A DNA stretch of 64,000 nt, taken from NCBI GenBank assembly GCA_963921195.1, contig OY992537.1:95500736-95564735 (forward strand). Direction: 5' to 3'. Position 1 is the stretch's first letter, and each line of letters starts with the position of its first letter. The translations under genes were made by a program, and so were the position numbers. Below are positions 24,261 through 33,725 of this stretch, piece by piece. The notes beneath the pieces are model-generated. The model was not told where the DNA came from. It searched no databases and worked only from the letters and a program-made list of their open reading frames with translations. The DNA comes from Pegoplata infirma (Eukaryota; Arthropoda; Insecta; Diptera; Anthomyiidae).

Positions 24261-24411
24261 GGTGCTAATTCTCAGAGTCGATAGCGATCGAAATTCTACT
24301 CGAACGTGAGATTTGTCAATTTTTCTGTATCCCTAAAATTTTGCTTTGATAAGTATAAGCTTTTTTATGTTTAATTAGAATTTCGATCGCTATCGACTCC
24401 GGGAATTAGCC
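24261..24411. mobile_element. Shortened copy H2 of the GGTGCTAATTCTC MITE
   Basis: Left end identical to H1 for about 60 bp and again preceded by CTG. The right arm is internally shortened (TTAATTAGAATTTCGATCGC) and the terminus reads GGGAATTAGCCC. A Transib-like element begins six bases later. Confidence 0.65.
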
Positions 24412-24416
24412 CACTG

Positions 24417-25231
24417 CACAGAGGTAAAAACCGGCCAAAACTAAAAAAAAAAAAAAATTATTTTTTTCCAAATTGATGCCAAATGAGAGCTTACACTTCA
24501 AAACATGCGATTTCAAAATTTTGTGCCAATCCCTCGACTAGTTTAGGTTTTATAACGAAGCAAAGTGGAGTATTTGTATTTATTATTTTTTAAATTTAAA
24601 AGTTGTGATTTGCAACTTTGAAATCCAAGTAGGCTGTAAACTTAAAAAAAAAATGTTTGCCTTGAAATTGATATATTTTGAAAATTTAGCATTATTTTTA
24701 CATGTCATATGCATTTGGGCAATTTCGAGTGCGTGGATCAATTTAAACAGTGGTGGTGAAAATAAATCTAAAAAAATAAAAAATTTATAAAAAATACAAA
24801 CTTTGGAAAGCCCAAAAAAATACTTTTTGCTCAAAATTGCTCTTAAGTCGCTATACCACAAGTTAGTATAAGGGTTCCCAAGTAAGTACTAATTAACATC
24901 AGTACCAAGTTTAACCAAGTCTTTCAGTTAGAGCCTTTTAAAGTTGGGTCATTTATATCAAATAAAGAGCTTTTTGAGCTGTGAAAAACACATAAAAAAA
25001 GAAGATGGATGAAATACTGACGATTAGGACACAACATCTTAAACCACCTTCAAAAAAAATTTTTTCGCGAACAAAAAAAAAATTTTCGCGGAAAAAAAAA
25101 TTTCGCGGAAAAATTTTTTTTTGTTCGCGAAATTGCTTTATTATTTTTTTCTTAACATACCTACAACATTTTATAAGTTTACATAGAAAATTAAAGAAGT
25201 TATAGGGTTATGGCCGGATTTTACCACTGTG
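24417..25231. mobile_element. Transib-like non-autonomous element, 815 bp
   Basis: Termini CACAGAGGTAAAAACCGGCC and (inverted) CACAGTGGTAAAATCCGGCC, with an exact 5-bp TSD CACTG (24,412-24,416 and 25,232-25,236). The right terminus is exactly the RSS heptamer CACAGTG. The interior includes TTTCGCG-rich runs (25,060-25,130) and no coding frame. Confidence 0.75.
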
Positions 25232-25236
25232 CACTG

Positions 25237-25543
25237 AGCATGGATATTTTTTCACATTTGACTTATAAACGAAATAATGCGATTTACGGTTCACTGGAAA
25301 TATAACAACACATGGGTAACAAAAGAGAAAGAACAAAAATTCGAATTTTGAAAATAAATTTACTCATCGACGATGGTTCAATGAATCAAAAGAGTTGGAT
25401 ATTCCTTAAACACCCTCCTTTAAAAAGTTCGGATAAGGTGAGTCTTTTAGACACCGATTTATAAAACGAGTTGCCATCGTTTAAGACCACGGAGCGCTGA
25501 GACTAATGCTCTAGTCTCTGTTCGCTGCAAAAATCTGTGGTAG
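25237..25543. other. Mixed-composition DNA, no gene recognised
   Basis: No repeat ends are visible. The last 60 bp may be upstream retrotransposon sequence, but the frame is closed by a TAG at 25,541-25,543. Confidence 0.35.
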
Positions 25544-26475
25544 CGGCACCTAGATGAATCGTATAAAGGTTCTAAATGCCTTTGGTGGACAATAAATAAC
25601 CTTTACAATCCCTGCAGAAGTGGAAGACTCACCCTCACTTTTGAGAGTGGCAGGCCGATTGACTCACAACGGCGCTGTGCTGCCTTAAACCGACCGTTTG
25701 TAGAGCATCTGTCCAGACCCAACAGGGACCACCGAGGCATCCGAAGAATGATTATACCTCTGACAGAAGATGTAGAGATCACTCTGGAAGAAGTCTTTAA
25801 ACCTATTATGGAAGTGAAAGCCTATGGTCACTCTCAACACTGTCTGCGCACGAAGCTTTTGCAAGACCTATATGACTGTTCGCTCCCAAACGCCCACATC
25901 TAATCTTTGACCAACAGCATGGCTAAGAGGCAGTCATATGTAGAAATCAGAGGTTATAGGTAGTGTCCGACCGAACGCACTTTTTCAGACCGAACCCGTA
26001 CCCGAACCCGAACTTCGGTAAATTTTGCAAAGTTCGGCCGAACCCGTACCCGAACTTTTTTTTTATTAAAAAAAAGTTGTTTTTGCAAAAAGTTATGAAA
26101 AAAAACAACTAAAAAATGTGTTTTTTTTATTAGTTGTATACTTAAAAAAGTGGGCAAATATAGCTCAAGTTGATTTTTTTTTTGGAAAAAAAAATATATT
26201 TCCTTTAAACTATAGCCCGATTCTAAATGTAAAGTAGTTGCACTGGTAATGTGGCTTAATTTTAAGACGATAAAATGCAATACATACAAAAGTTCGGTGT
26301 TCGGTAAAGTTCGGCTAAAAGTTGACCGAATACCGAACAGTGGCCGAACGTCACTTTTTGCCGAACTCCGTAACCGAACCCGAACGTTCGTTCGAACACT
26401 AGTTATAGGTCCAGATTTTGAAGAAATAATTAGGGTGTGCCACAGGGCGGGGTCCTTTCCCCATCCTATCTCAAG
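25544..26475 (+). pseudogene. Jockey-like ORF2 relic: pre-RT and RT palm, interrupted
   Basis: A 119-codon open frame without an ATG start (25,544-25,903) reads LWWTINNLYNPC, GRLTLTFESGRPIDSQRRCA, ALNRPFVEHLSRPNRDHRGI and TEDVEITLEEVF, which is the segment just before the RT domain in Jockey-type ORF2. After one TAA the same frame continues SLTNSMAKRQSYVEIRGY. A 441-bp hAT-like insertion follows, then the frame resumes after 26,401 with two stops and the RT motif GVPQGGVLSP at about 26,434-26,463. A shorter, uninterrupted copy of the last part opens duplication unit 2 (30,517). Confidence 0.75.
25961..26401. mobile_element. hAT-like MITE with TAGTGTCCGACCGAA ends
   Basis: Ends TAGTGTCCGACCGAACGC and (inverted) TAGTGTTCGAACGAACG, exact 8-bp TSD GTTATAGG (25,953-25,960; 26,402-26,409). 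The second tandem unit has the empty site AGAGGTTATAGGTCCAG at 30,519-30,535, so insertion happened after the duplication or was lost precisely. The interior consists largely of ACCCGAACTTCGG-type palindromic motifs. Confidence 0.9.
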
Positions 26476-26594
26476 GGATGAAACTTATGTCCTAAGTATT
26501 TTTTTTTTGGCTCATTCTTTTTCTTTTATCGCCTTAAAACATAATCCTCTCAAAAATTGGAGTAACACCGACATTTTTTTTAAATCCGAAAAAA

Positions 26595-29000
26595 AAATTG
26601 GTAAAAAAAAAAATCCGCGATTTTTTTATTTTTTTTTTCCAGAAATATGTTTGTACTTGTTTAAATACCTTTTGGTGTTTAATTATGTTGACATAAGTCA
26701 ACCAGTAGCCGAATTAAAGCATTTTGTATTTTTAGGTTATGTTGAATGTACTAAAATTTTTGAGGTGTCCTTACATTTTCGTTCATAACTTTTGAACCGC
26801 TGAACCGATATTGTTCAAATGCAATACCACACTTCTCGGGAGAACTTCCAATATATATGTTTAATAACAGTCACCTCTGTTTTGTATTTTGGACGTGATC
26901 ACATTTTCCACAGACAGACAGACGGACATCGCTAGAATTTCTTAAAATCGATCGCGCATCATGAATATATGGGGCATTCCATGTGAAATCGGACACTTTG
27001 AAAAACTTTTTTTTTAGATTTTCCCAATTTGTTTACAGTCTTTAGTACCCTTCGAAAACTCCTTCGTGGTAAATTTTCAGATTTTTTTGATGACCCGTTC
27101 AAAAGATATCGAATTTTTAAAAATTGGTAGTTTGTTGTTTACTTAAACTTCTTTTAATCATAACTTCTTCAATAATGGTCCAAATTTAAAATTTTTTTTT
27201 TTCAAAAATTTTTTTTTTTTACGTACTTTTTAAAAAAAAAATCCCAAAAAATTCTTAAAAGCGCTCTAGTATGCGATTTTTAAGTTTCAAAATTTAAATC
27301 TCATTTTTGAAAATGTTTGTACTCTTCGATTTTTTTTTAAATTTTTTTGTGTAAAACTTCTATCAATTCTACAAATTTTTTGCCCAGGAGGATCGTGGGA
27401 TAACGATTACTACTATTTTTTAAAATTTTTTGAAAAAATTTTGTTGCAATATTCCAATCTTAAAATCATTTCTACTGCTCCAATGGTGCGTCATAGGGGG
27501 GTCCTTTATAAGACCGACCCCCATTAATTTTTACGTCTTAACATTTCTTTGGAACAAACTAATACCCTATCTCCAATTTCTAAGGGGGCTCCCACACAAA
27601 ACGACATTTTTTAAAATTTGTTCCAACAGCTCTAACTGCCCTAATAGTGCCCTTAGAGCAACAAAATGTATGACCGACCCACAATATTTTTTTAGTCCAA
27701 ACATTTTTTCTGAACACACCTACCCTCTATCTTTAACTGTTAAGGTGGTCCCCATACAATTTTTTTTATTTTTTGTAAATTTGTTTTATTTCATCAGCTT
27801 CTACCGGCTTAATGGTGCGTCCAAGAGGGGTCATTAGTGAGACCGACCCCCACTTATTTTTACCCTACAACATTTTTTCAAAACATACCTACGCCCTATC
27901 TCCACTCCCTAAGTAGGCTCCCATACAAATAACAGTTGGAGCAAATTTTATAAAAATGTAATTTTGTATGGGAGCCTACTTAGGGAGTGGAGATAGGGCG
28001 TAGGTATGTTTTGAAAAAATGTTGTAGGGTACAAATAAGTGGGGGTCGGTCTCACTAATGACCCCTCTTGGACGCATCATTGGGCCGGTAGAAGCTGATG
28101 AAATAAAACAAATTTACAAAAAATAAAAAAAATTGTATGGGGACCACCTTAACAGTTAAAGATAGAGGGTAGGTGTGTTCAGAAAAAATGTTTGGACTAA
28201 AAAAATATTCTGGGTCGGTCATACATTTTGTTGCTCTAAGGGCACCATTAGGGCAGTTAGAGCGGTTGGAACAAATTTTAAAAAATGTCGTTTTGTGTGG
28301 GAGCCCCCTTAGAAATTGGAGATAGGGTATTAGTTTGTTCCAAAGAAATGTTAAGACGTAAAAATTAATGGGGGTCGGTCTTATAAAGGACCCCTCTATG
28401 ACGCACCATTGGAGCAGTAGAAATGATTTTAAGATTGGAAAATTGCAATAAAATTTTTTCAAAAAATTTAAAAAAATAATAATAATCGTTATCCCACGAT
28501 CCTCCTGGGCAAAAAATTTGTAGAATTGATAGAAGTTTTACACAAAAAAATTTCAAAAAAATCAAAGAGTACAAACATTTTCAAAAATGAGATTTAAATT
28601 TTGAAACTTAAAAATCGCATACTAGAGCGCTTTTAAGAATTTTTTGGGATTTTTTTTTAGAAAGTACGTAAAAAAACAAAAATTTTGAAAAAAAAAATTT
28701 GAAATTTGGACCATTATTGAAGAAGTTATGATTAAAAGAAGTTTGAGTAAAGGAACAAATTACCAATTTTTAAAAATTCGATATCTTTTGAACGGGTCAT
28801 CAAAAAAATCTGAAAATTTACCACGAAGGAATTTTCGAAGGGTACTAAAAACTGTAAACAAATTGGGAAAATCTAAAAAAAAAAGTTTTTCAAAGTGTCC
28901 GATTTCACATGGAATGCCCCATATATACTTTATAGGGTCCCAACCCGATATTTCGATGAGTTATAATGAGTTATCTATCACTAGAGTGGAGGGTATAAAA
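26595..29000 (-). mobile_element. DINE-1-like Helitron relic, type A (A1), split
   Basis: Type A DINE: minus-strand 5' end TATACCCTCCACTCTAGTGA at about 29,000-28,980, then ATCGGGTTGGGACC, and after the inserted palindrome the ATTTTAAGAAATTCTAGCGATGTCCGTCTGTC core and TTATGAACGAAAATG block. Its 3' hairpin end is deleted. A foldback (26,971-28,920) sits in its ATATAT stretch. Confidence 0.8.
26971..28920. mobile_element. 1.95-kb near-perfect palindrome (GGGGCATTCC foldback)
   Basis: From GGGGCATTCCATGTGAAATC at 26,971 to its inverse at 28,920 the two 970-bp arms are almost identical; the centre is near 27,945. Flanks are AT-rich DINE sequence (GAATATAT / ATATATACTT), consistent with a short AT duplication. 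Each arm holds the same 135-codon frame pointing to the centre (27,430-27,837 plus; 28,055-28,462 minus). These differ by only a few residues because the arms are recent copies; no domain or signal peptide is recognised, so I do not call them genes. Confidence 0.9.
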
Positions 29001-29164
29001 ATACATGATGATGGTATCAAATTTTTATAATAATAAACAAAAATATTTATAAACTGGGATAAAATAATTTTTCTTTATCAAACCACAACCCCAAGTATTA
29101 AAATAATTCTATGCAATCATTCGATCACAAATTATTTATAACTCTGTAACTGATTTTAAATTCC

Positions 29165-29201
29165 TATAAAACTCCTGGAATATTTATTAAATTCAACAGT
29201 C
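29165..29201 (+). promoter_or_regulatory. TATA box and initiator of peptide gene copy 1
   Basis: TATAAA at 29,165-29,170 is followed about 30 bp downstream by TTCAACAGTC, a plausible start region, leaving a 5' UTR of roughly 55 nt. The same TATA box and start region are kept in copy 2 (TATAAA 36,736-36,741). A DINE end lies only about 165 bp upstream. I found no clear NF-kB-type site between the DINE and the TATA box. Confidence 0.55.
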
Positions 29202-29251
29202 TACGAGATACTCTCAAGCTGTATTAAATTAGTTCATAAAAATATAAAAAA

Positions 29252-29699
29252 ATGAAATTACTTCAAGTCGTATTTGTACTTGGTTCTATTCTTGCCGGCA
29301 TAATGGCGGAACCAATTTCTGCTGGAAATGGTGGAGATGGTGGGGTATTTGGTAAAGGTGGAGATGGTGTAAGTATTTTTAATGGGATTTAATTGTTTAG
29401 TTATGCATTAAAACTTGAATAATTTTATTTTATTAAACAAATTTTAAATATTTTTTTTTTTAACTGAAAATATAAAATTTATTGTTCGAAAAAACATTTG
29501 TTAATGGTAAATTTTCAAATTTCAAAATTCAACCTCAGAATTTTTTTTCTGCATTACTAAAATTTGTTACTCAAGTCTAAATATAATTGATTTCAATGCT
29601 TATTTAGGCGAAAAAATAATGGAAAGTATCTTTCTTTTTTAGGGTAATGTTACAGTTAATATTCTACCAGCACCTCCAGCACATTCAGCTCGACACTAA
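29252..29699 (+). CDS. Secreted Gly-rich 57-residue peptide, two exons (copy 1)
   Basis: Exon 1 is 29,252-29,368 (39 codons), intron 29,369-29,642 (GTAAGT...TTTTTTAG, phase 0), exon 2 29,643-29,699 (18 codons plus TAA). The product has a basic-hydrophobic signal peptide (MKLLQVVFVLGSILAGIMA), likely cleaved after Ala19 or Ala24; an EP dipeptide at 20-21 could be trimmed. The mature part has two GG-D-G modules (residues 25-31 and 34-40), a GNVTVN stretch (40-45) and a C-terminal tail LPAPPAHSARH. It has no cysteine and no lysine cluster. Size, secretion signal, single small intron and tandem duplication fit an induced secreted effector. GNVxxN recalls the GNVIIN of fly Bomanins, but the Bomanin CxxC is absent, so family membership is only a guess. 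A TATA box, start region and AATAAA support transcription. Conservation of the frame across the splice in copy 2 supports a real gene. Confidence 0.8.
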
Positions 29700-29796
29700 C
29701 TTGATGATTCTTCAAATTATATTTTACATTGCTTTTAATCCAAAAAATTTAATTTTTTTTTTGTTTACAAAAATTACTAAAAAGTGTTTTACTTAA

Positions 29797-29802
29797 AATA
29801 AA
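29797..29802 (+). terminator. Poly(A) signal AATAAA of peptide gene copy 1
   Basis: AATAAA lies 98 bp after the stop codon, before a T-rich tract. In copy 2 the same position reads AATACA. Confidence 0.6.
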
Positions 29803-29832
29803 TTTTTTTCCAGTCAAAATTTTCCAAAAATA

Positions 29833-30358
29833 AACAAGTAAAAAATGCAAAATTTGGCCTTGCCTAATGTATTAACACCCTCCTTAATTGTATTAATACC
29901 CTACACAATTTCAAAAAGATTATTGCAAAAAACTTTATTTAAAAGAAAATTAATTTTTAATTTTTTTAAATCCCGCGAAAAAAAAAATTTTTGATAAAAA
30001 AAATCCGTGTTTATTTTATTTTTTGTCAAGAATTATGTTCGTACATGTTTAAATACCATTCGGGGTTCAATTATGTTCACATATGTCAATCAGCAGCCGA
30101 ATTAAAGCATTTTGTATTTTTAGGTTATGTTGAATGTACCAAAATTTTTTAGGTATCTTTACATTTTTGTTCATAACTTTTGAACCGCTGAACCTATATC
30201 GCTGAAATGCAATACCAAAATGCTCAGGAGAACTTCCAATAAATATGTTAAGTTTCAGTCATCTCCACGTACTATTTTGGCCGTGATCATCATTTCCACA
30301 GACAGACGGACATCGCTAGAATGTCTTAAAATCGATCACTGATCAATTATATATATGG
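29833..30358 (-). mobile_element. DINE-1-like relic, type A (A2), 5' end missing
   Basis: Starts with AACAAGTAAAAAATGCAAAA (minus-strand 3' tail) and TTTGGCCTTGCCTAATG, the decayed hairpin. It continues through GAACCGCTGAACC and the CAGACAGACGGACATCGCTA core and stops at ATTATATATATGG. Beyond that, ACAATTGTCATTAAC is not DINE. Copy A4 in unit 2 breaks at the same point. Confidence 0.8.
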
Positions 30359-30516
30359 ACAATTGTCATTAACTTTTAATACTTGTGATATTCTCTTAAT
30401 TTCGCAATAACTTTTTTATTTGTCCATGGTAAGGAATGTTCAAAGTTGATAAATGAAAAAAAAAAAATGCTTGATACATTCACGAAATTTTTCAAACTTT
30501 ATTCTTTATTAACTTT
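30359..30516. other. Unit 1 tail and duplication junction
   Basis: Sequence shared with 40,531-40,752 (TTAACTTTTAATACTTGTGA, TTTCGCAATAACTTTTTTAT, CATGGTAAGGAATGTTCAAA) up to CACGAAATTTTTC at 30,481-30,493. About 23 bp of filler (AAACTTTATTCTTTATTAAC) then precede CAGAGGTTATAGG, the first base of unit 2. This looks like an end-joined junction. Confidence 0.6.
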
Positions 30517-30690
30517 CAGAGGTTATAGGTCCAGATTTTGGAGAATTAAACAGGGTGTACAACAGAGCGGGGTCCTTTCCCCATCCTATTCAATACTTAA
30601 TGTCTAAAATCCCGACCCCATCTCAAGGGCTGAAACTTATATCCTACGTACTTTTTTTTTCTTTTTTGGCTCATTTTCTTTCTTTTATCG
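30517..30690 (+). pseudogene. Jockey-like RT palm fragment at start of unit 2
   Basis: The frame reads GYRSRFWRIKQGV, QSGVLSPSYSILNV, stop, and in a nearby frame MSKIPTPSQGLKLISYV, which corresponds to the stretch ending at the catalytic Y-A-D-D of Jockey-type RT (here SYV, then non-homologous sequence). It is the empty-site counterpart of 26,402-26,590. Confidence 0.65.
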
Positions 30691-31781
30691 CCTTAAAACA
30701 TAATCCTCTCAAAAATTGGAATAACACCGACATTTTTTTAAATCCTATCTACAAATATTAAAGAAATGTAGGGCTTGCGAGGTCTCAACTTGGCTTTACT
30801 TTAGTATACTTTTTTTCAGTATAAGTGATTTGAAATTAAATAATAAATAACAAGTAAAAAAGTTAAATTCGGCCTTGCCGAATGTAGTGATACCCTCAAC
30901 AATTTCTAGAAGATTATTACAAAAACTTTATTTAAAAGGAAATTACGTTTGAAAAAAAAAAAAGTTTTTTGAAAAAAAAATTTCCGCGAAAAAAAAATTG
31001 TTAAAAAAAAAATCGGCGATTTTTTTCTTTTTTTGTCCAAAAATATGTTTGTACTTGTTTAAATACCATTTGGTGTTTAATTATGTTCACATAAGTCAAC
31101 CAGCAGCCGAATTAAAGCATTTTGTATTTTTAGGTTATGTTGAATGTACTAAATCTTTTGAGGTGTCCTTACATTTTCGTTCATAACTTTTGAACCACTG
31201 AACCGATATCGCTCAAATGCAATACCACACTTCTCGGGAGAACTTCTAATATATATGTTTAATAACAGTGACCTCTGTTTTGTATTTTGGACGTGATCAC
31301 ATTTTCAACAGACAGACAAACAAACAGACGGACATCGCTAGAATGTCATAAAATCGATCGGGCTTCATGAATATATATGGGGCATTTCAGGCCAAATCAC
31401 TCACTTTTAGACCCGACCCCTTTCGATTTATTTTTTAGTACTTATTAAATGCAACTTGGACACCAAATTTCAGCCTTTTATTCCAAGATGGTGTTGAGTA
31501 ATCAATTTTTCAAAATGGCAATTTTTTCAAAAAAATTAAAAAATTAAAATTTTTAATAAATTTTGACCAGTTAAAAATATAGATATCTTAAAAAAAGTTG
31601 CACAACGTTTTGTTGGTATTTAAATGTAGTTTTAGAAAAAAATATTTAAAAAATTATTCGAAGTAATTATCACTTATTTTTTAATGTTTAAAAATTAAAA
31701 TCTACTTTTTGAAAAAGTCCGAAACCTTAGATTTTTTTTTAAAACGTCTAAAAGTTCTACTCTTAATTGCGAAACCTTTAA

Positions 31782-32252
31782 TAGTGCGTTTACATTGGTT
31801 TTCTAATCTAGTAAATTGCGATTTTAATCTACTTTGCAATCTGTACCGTTTACATTGGCATTTTTTTACATTTGAGAAGATTAAGATTGGCATTTATAAC
31901 AACAAGTTGGTAATAAATGTGTGTGACTGCGTCAAAAGACAGCGACGGTAATTAGTCGTCGTATGATTAACAAGGACAGTGACGGCGTTTACAAATAACA
32001 ATGACGGCGGCATAAACATACTTGGCGGCGTCATTAAAACGGCAGGCTTTGTGTCGGTGTTTTTCAGTGTTGGAAAATACAAATAATAGAAATACAGAGT
32101 TGTATCTAACTTTACAAGATTGCGTTTGCCGATTAGAGTCTAAACTACTAGATTGAAAAAAATAAATTTGTATGGGCAATCTAATAAATTGAAACTGGAT
32201 TGGAGCCACAATCTACTTTAAGCTAGCTTAGAGGACCAGTGTAAATGCACTA
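31782..32252. mobile_element. 471-bp MITE, TAA TSD (TAGTGCGTTTACA ends)
   Basis: Ends TAGTGCGTTTACATTGG and (inverted) TAGTGCATTTACACTGG; TAA on both sides (31,779-31,781; 32,253-32,255). The other arm of the host foldback (about 36,050) provides the empty site CTTTTAAGTCATAATTCGAG in inverted form. A 3-bp TAA TSD is compatible with a PIF/Harbinger-type mobiliser. The frames inside are not genes. Confidence 0.8.
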
Positions 32253-33207
32253 TAAGCCATAATTCGAGATGTGATTGCAATTTGTTCTATATTTTTTTTT
32301 AATTTTGAATTATTTTTTGACTCTGATTTATTTTATATGGTGCTCCAAATAAATTAAATTGGCAGATACTGACCCTAAATTACCCTATTTATATCCATTT
32401 CGAGATAAAAATACGCCTTACAAAAATTAAGAACGATCGGACATGGTTAATGCGTTCCGCAGGGGCATTGAAGATTAGAAAACGGATTACAAGGAAAAAT
32501 ATGATTTTTTTTTCTCTTTTCTCAATTTTTTTGGTATTTTAAGTTAAGTTTAAATTCAACTGGTTACAGAATTATAATACGGAGTAAAATGCCTCGGTAA
32601 TAAGGTACCAAAAACTAAAATCGGTTGAAAATCAGCCAAGTTATTACAACTTCCCCAGGCATCTAACGTATGGCAGACCACTTGATTAAGCAATACAATC
32701 CGATTTTGTAAATTCATTGAAATTTTCTACTGTAATAAAATTTTTTCTTTTATTCTTCGAGTTCAAATGTATTTAGATGACAAGTATTTTTCATATTGTG
32801 TTTTGCTAACATGTTTTAAATAAATGCTAAAAATGCCTGCATTTTCAACACCCTTTTGAAATCTCTATTTTAAAAAAAAAAAATTTTTTTTTTGTTTTAA
32901 AATTTGGAAAAACCAAAAAAATGTTACACTGAAACATAAATAACGAAAAAATGTTATTACAGTAGAAAATTTCAATAAATTGAAAAAAAGGGAATCGTAT
33001 TTTTTAATCAAGTGATATGACACACGCTAGATGCCTGGGGAAGTTGTAATAACTTGGCTGATTTTCAACCGATTTTAGTTTTTAGTACCTTATTACAAAG
33101 ACATTTTACTCCACATCATAATTCTGTAATCACTTGAATTAAAACTTAACTTAAAATACCAAAAAAATTGCGAAAACAGAAAAAAAAATTCATATTTTTC
33201 CTTGTAA

Positions 33208-33599
33208 AGGTATGAACAGAACAAGCCCGGCACGACTTTTTCCATACTATTTGACAGTTAAAAACCGTGACCGGCACGACAAAAAATTAAAACTTATTTT
33301 ATCTCCGGGTTCTCTCAATCTCTCTCCCTCTCACACTCCAGGGTTGCCGCATTTTCACAACAATTTTTAATTTTTTCATTCACAATGGTGTAACAAACGT
33401 ACAGTAGTGCCAACTTAATCACATTGACCATGTGACAAGCGATTTTTTCCCGTAAAATTACTCTAATTTTATTAAAAGTTGGCACCACTGAACAAACAAA
33501 TGACATTTTTTGCCGTCGCCGTCCCCCGTCATTGTTTTGGGCCTATATTCTCCGGCAATGGCAACCGTCCCCCGTGCCGTGCTTGTTCTGTTTCTACCT
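33208..33599. mobile_element. 392-bp MITE, TAA TSD (AGGTATGAACAG ends), with an 88-bp insert
   Basis: AGGTATGAACAGAACAAGCC and the inverted GCTTGTTCTGTTTCTACCT with GGCACG continuing both arms; TAA flanks (33,205-33,207; 33,600-33,602). The opposite foldback arm reads CGGATTACAAGG near 32,475, the empty site. Inside, 33,403-33,490 is a small hairpin with CAGTAGTGCCAACTT / AAGTTGGCACCACTG ends. Confidence 0.75.
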
Positions 33600-33725
33600 T
33601 AATCCGTTTTTTTTTTAAATTCAAGGCCCATACGGAACGCCTTACCCATTTCCGATCATCCTAAATTTTTGTGATACGTATTTTTACCTCGAACTGAATA
33701 TATCTAGGGTAAGTTAGGGTTAATA

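Larger units (their letters stand above)
25948..30516 (+). repeat. Tandem duplication unit 1 (carries peptide gene copy 1)
   Basis: Order in the unit: end of RT relic, DINE A1 (minus), peptide gene (plus), DINE A2 (minus), unique tail ending CACGAAATTTTTC. The same order recurs in 30,517-40,752. The unit begins at CAGAGGTTATAGG. It differs from unit 2 by a roughly 250-bp deletion at about 26,590 that removes the DINE A1 3' end, and by lacking about 88 bp present at 40,597-40,684. Confidence 0.85.

Noticed and set aside
26249..26788. 179-codon frame with a segment shared with 30,998-31,186
   Set aside because: The shared part is ordinary type A DINE sequence present in many copies, and the frame crosses a hAT-like element end and a DINE. 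Similarity reflects repeat copies, not protein conservation.
29003..29164. Search for an NF-kB-type site upstream of the peptide gene
   Set aside because: No GGGRNYYYCC-like match was found by eye, so no immune promoter is claimed.
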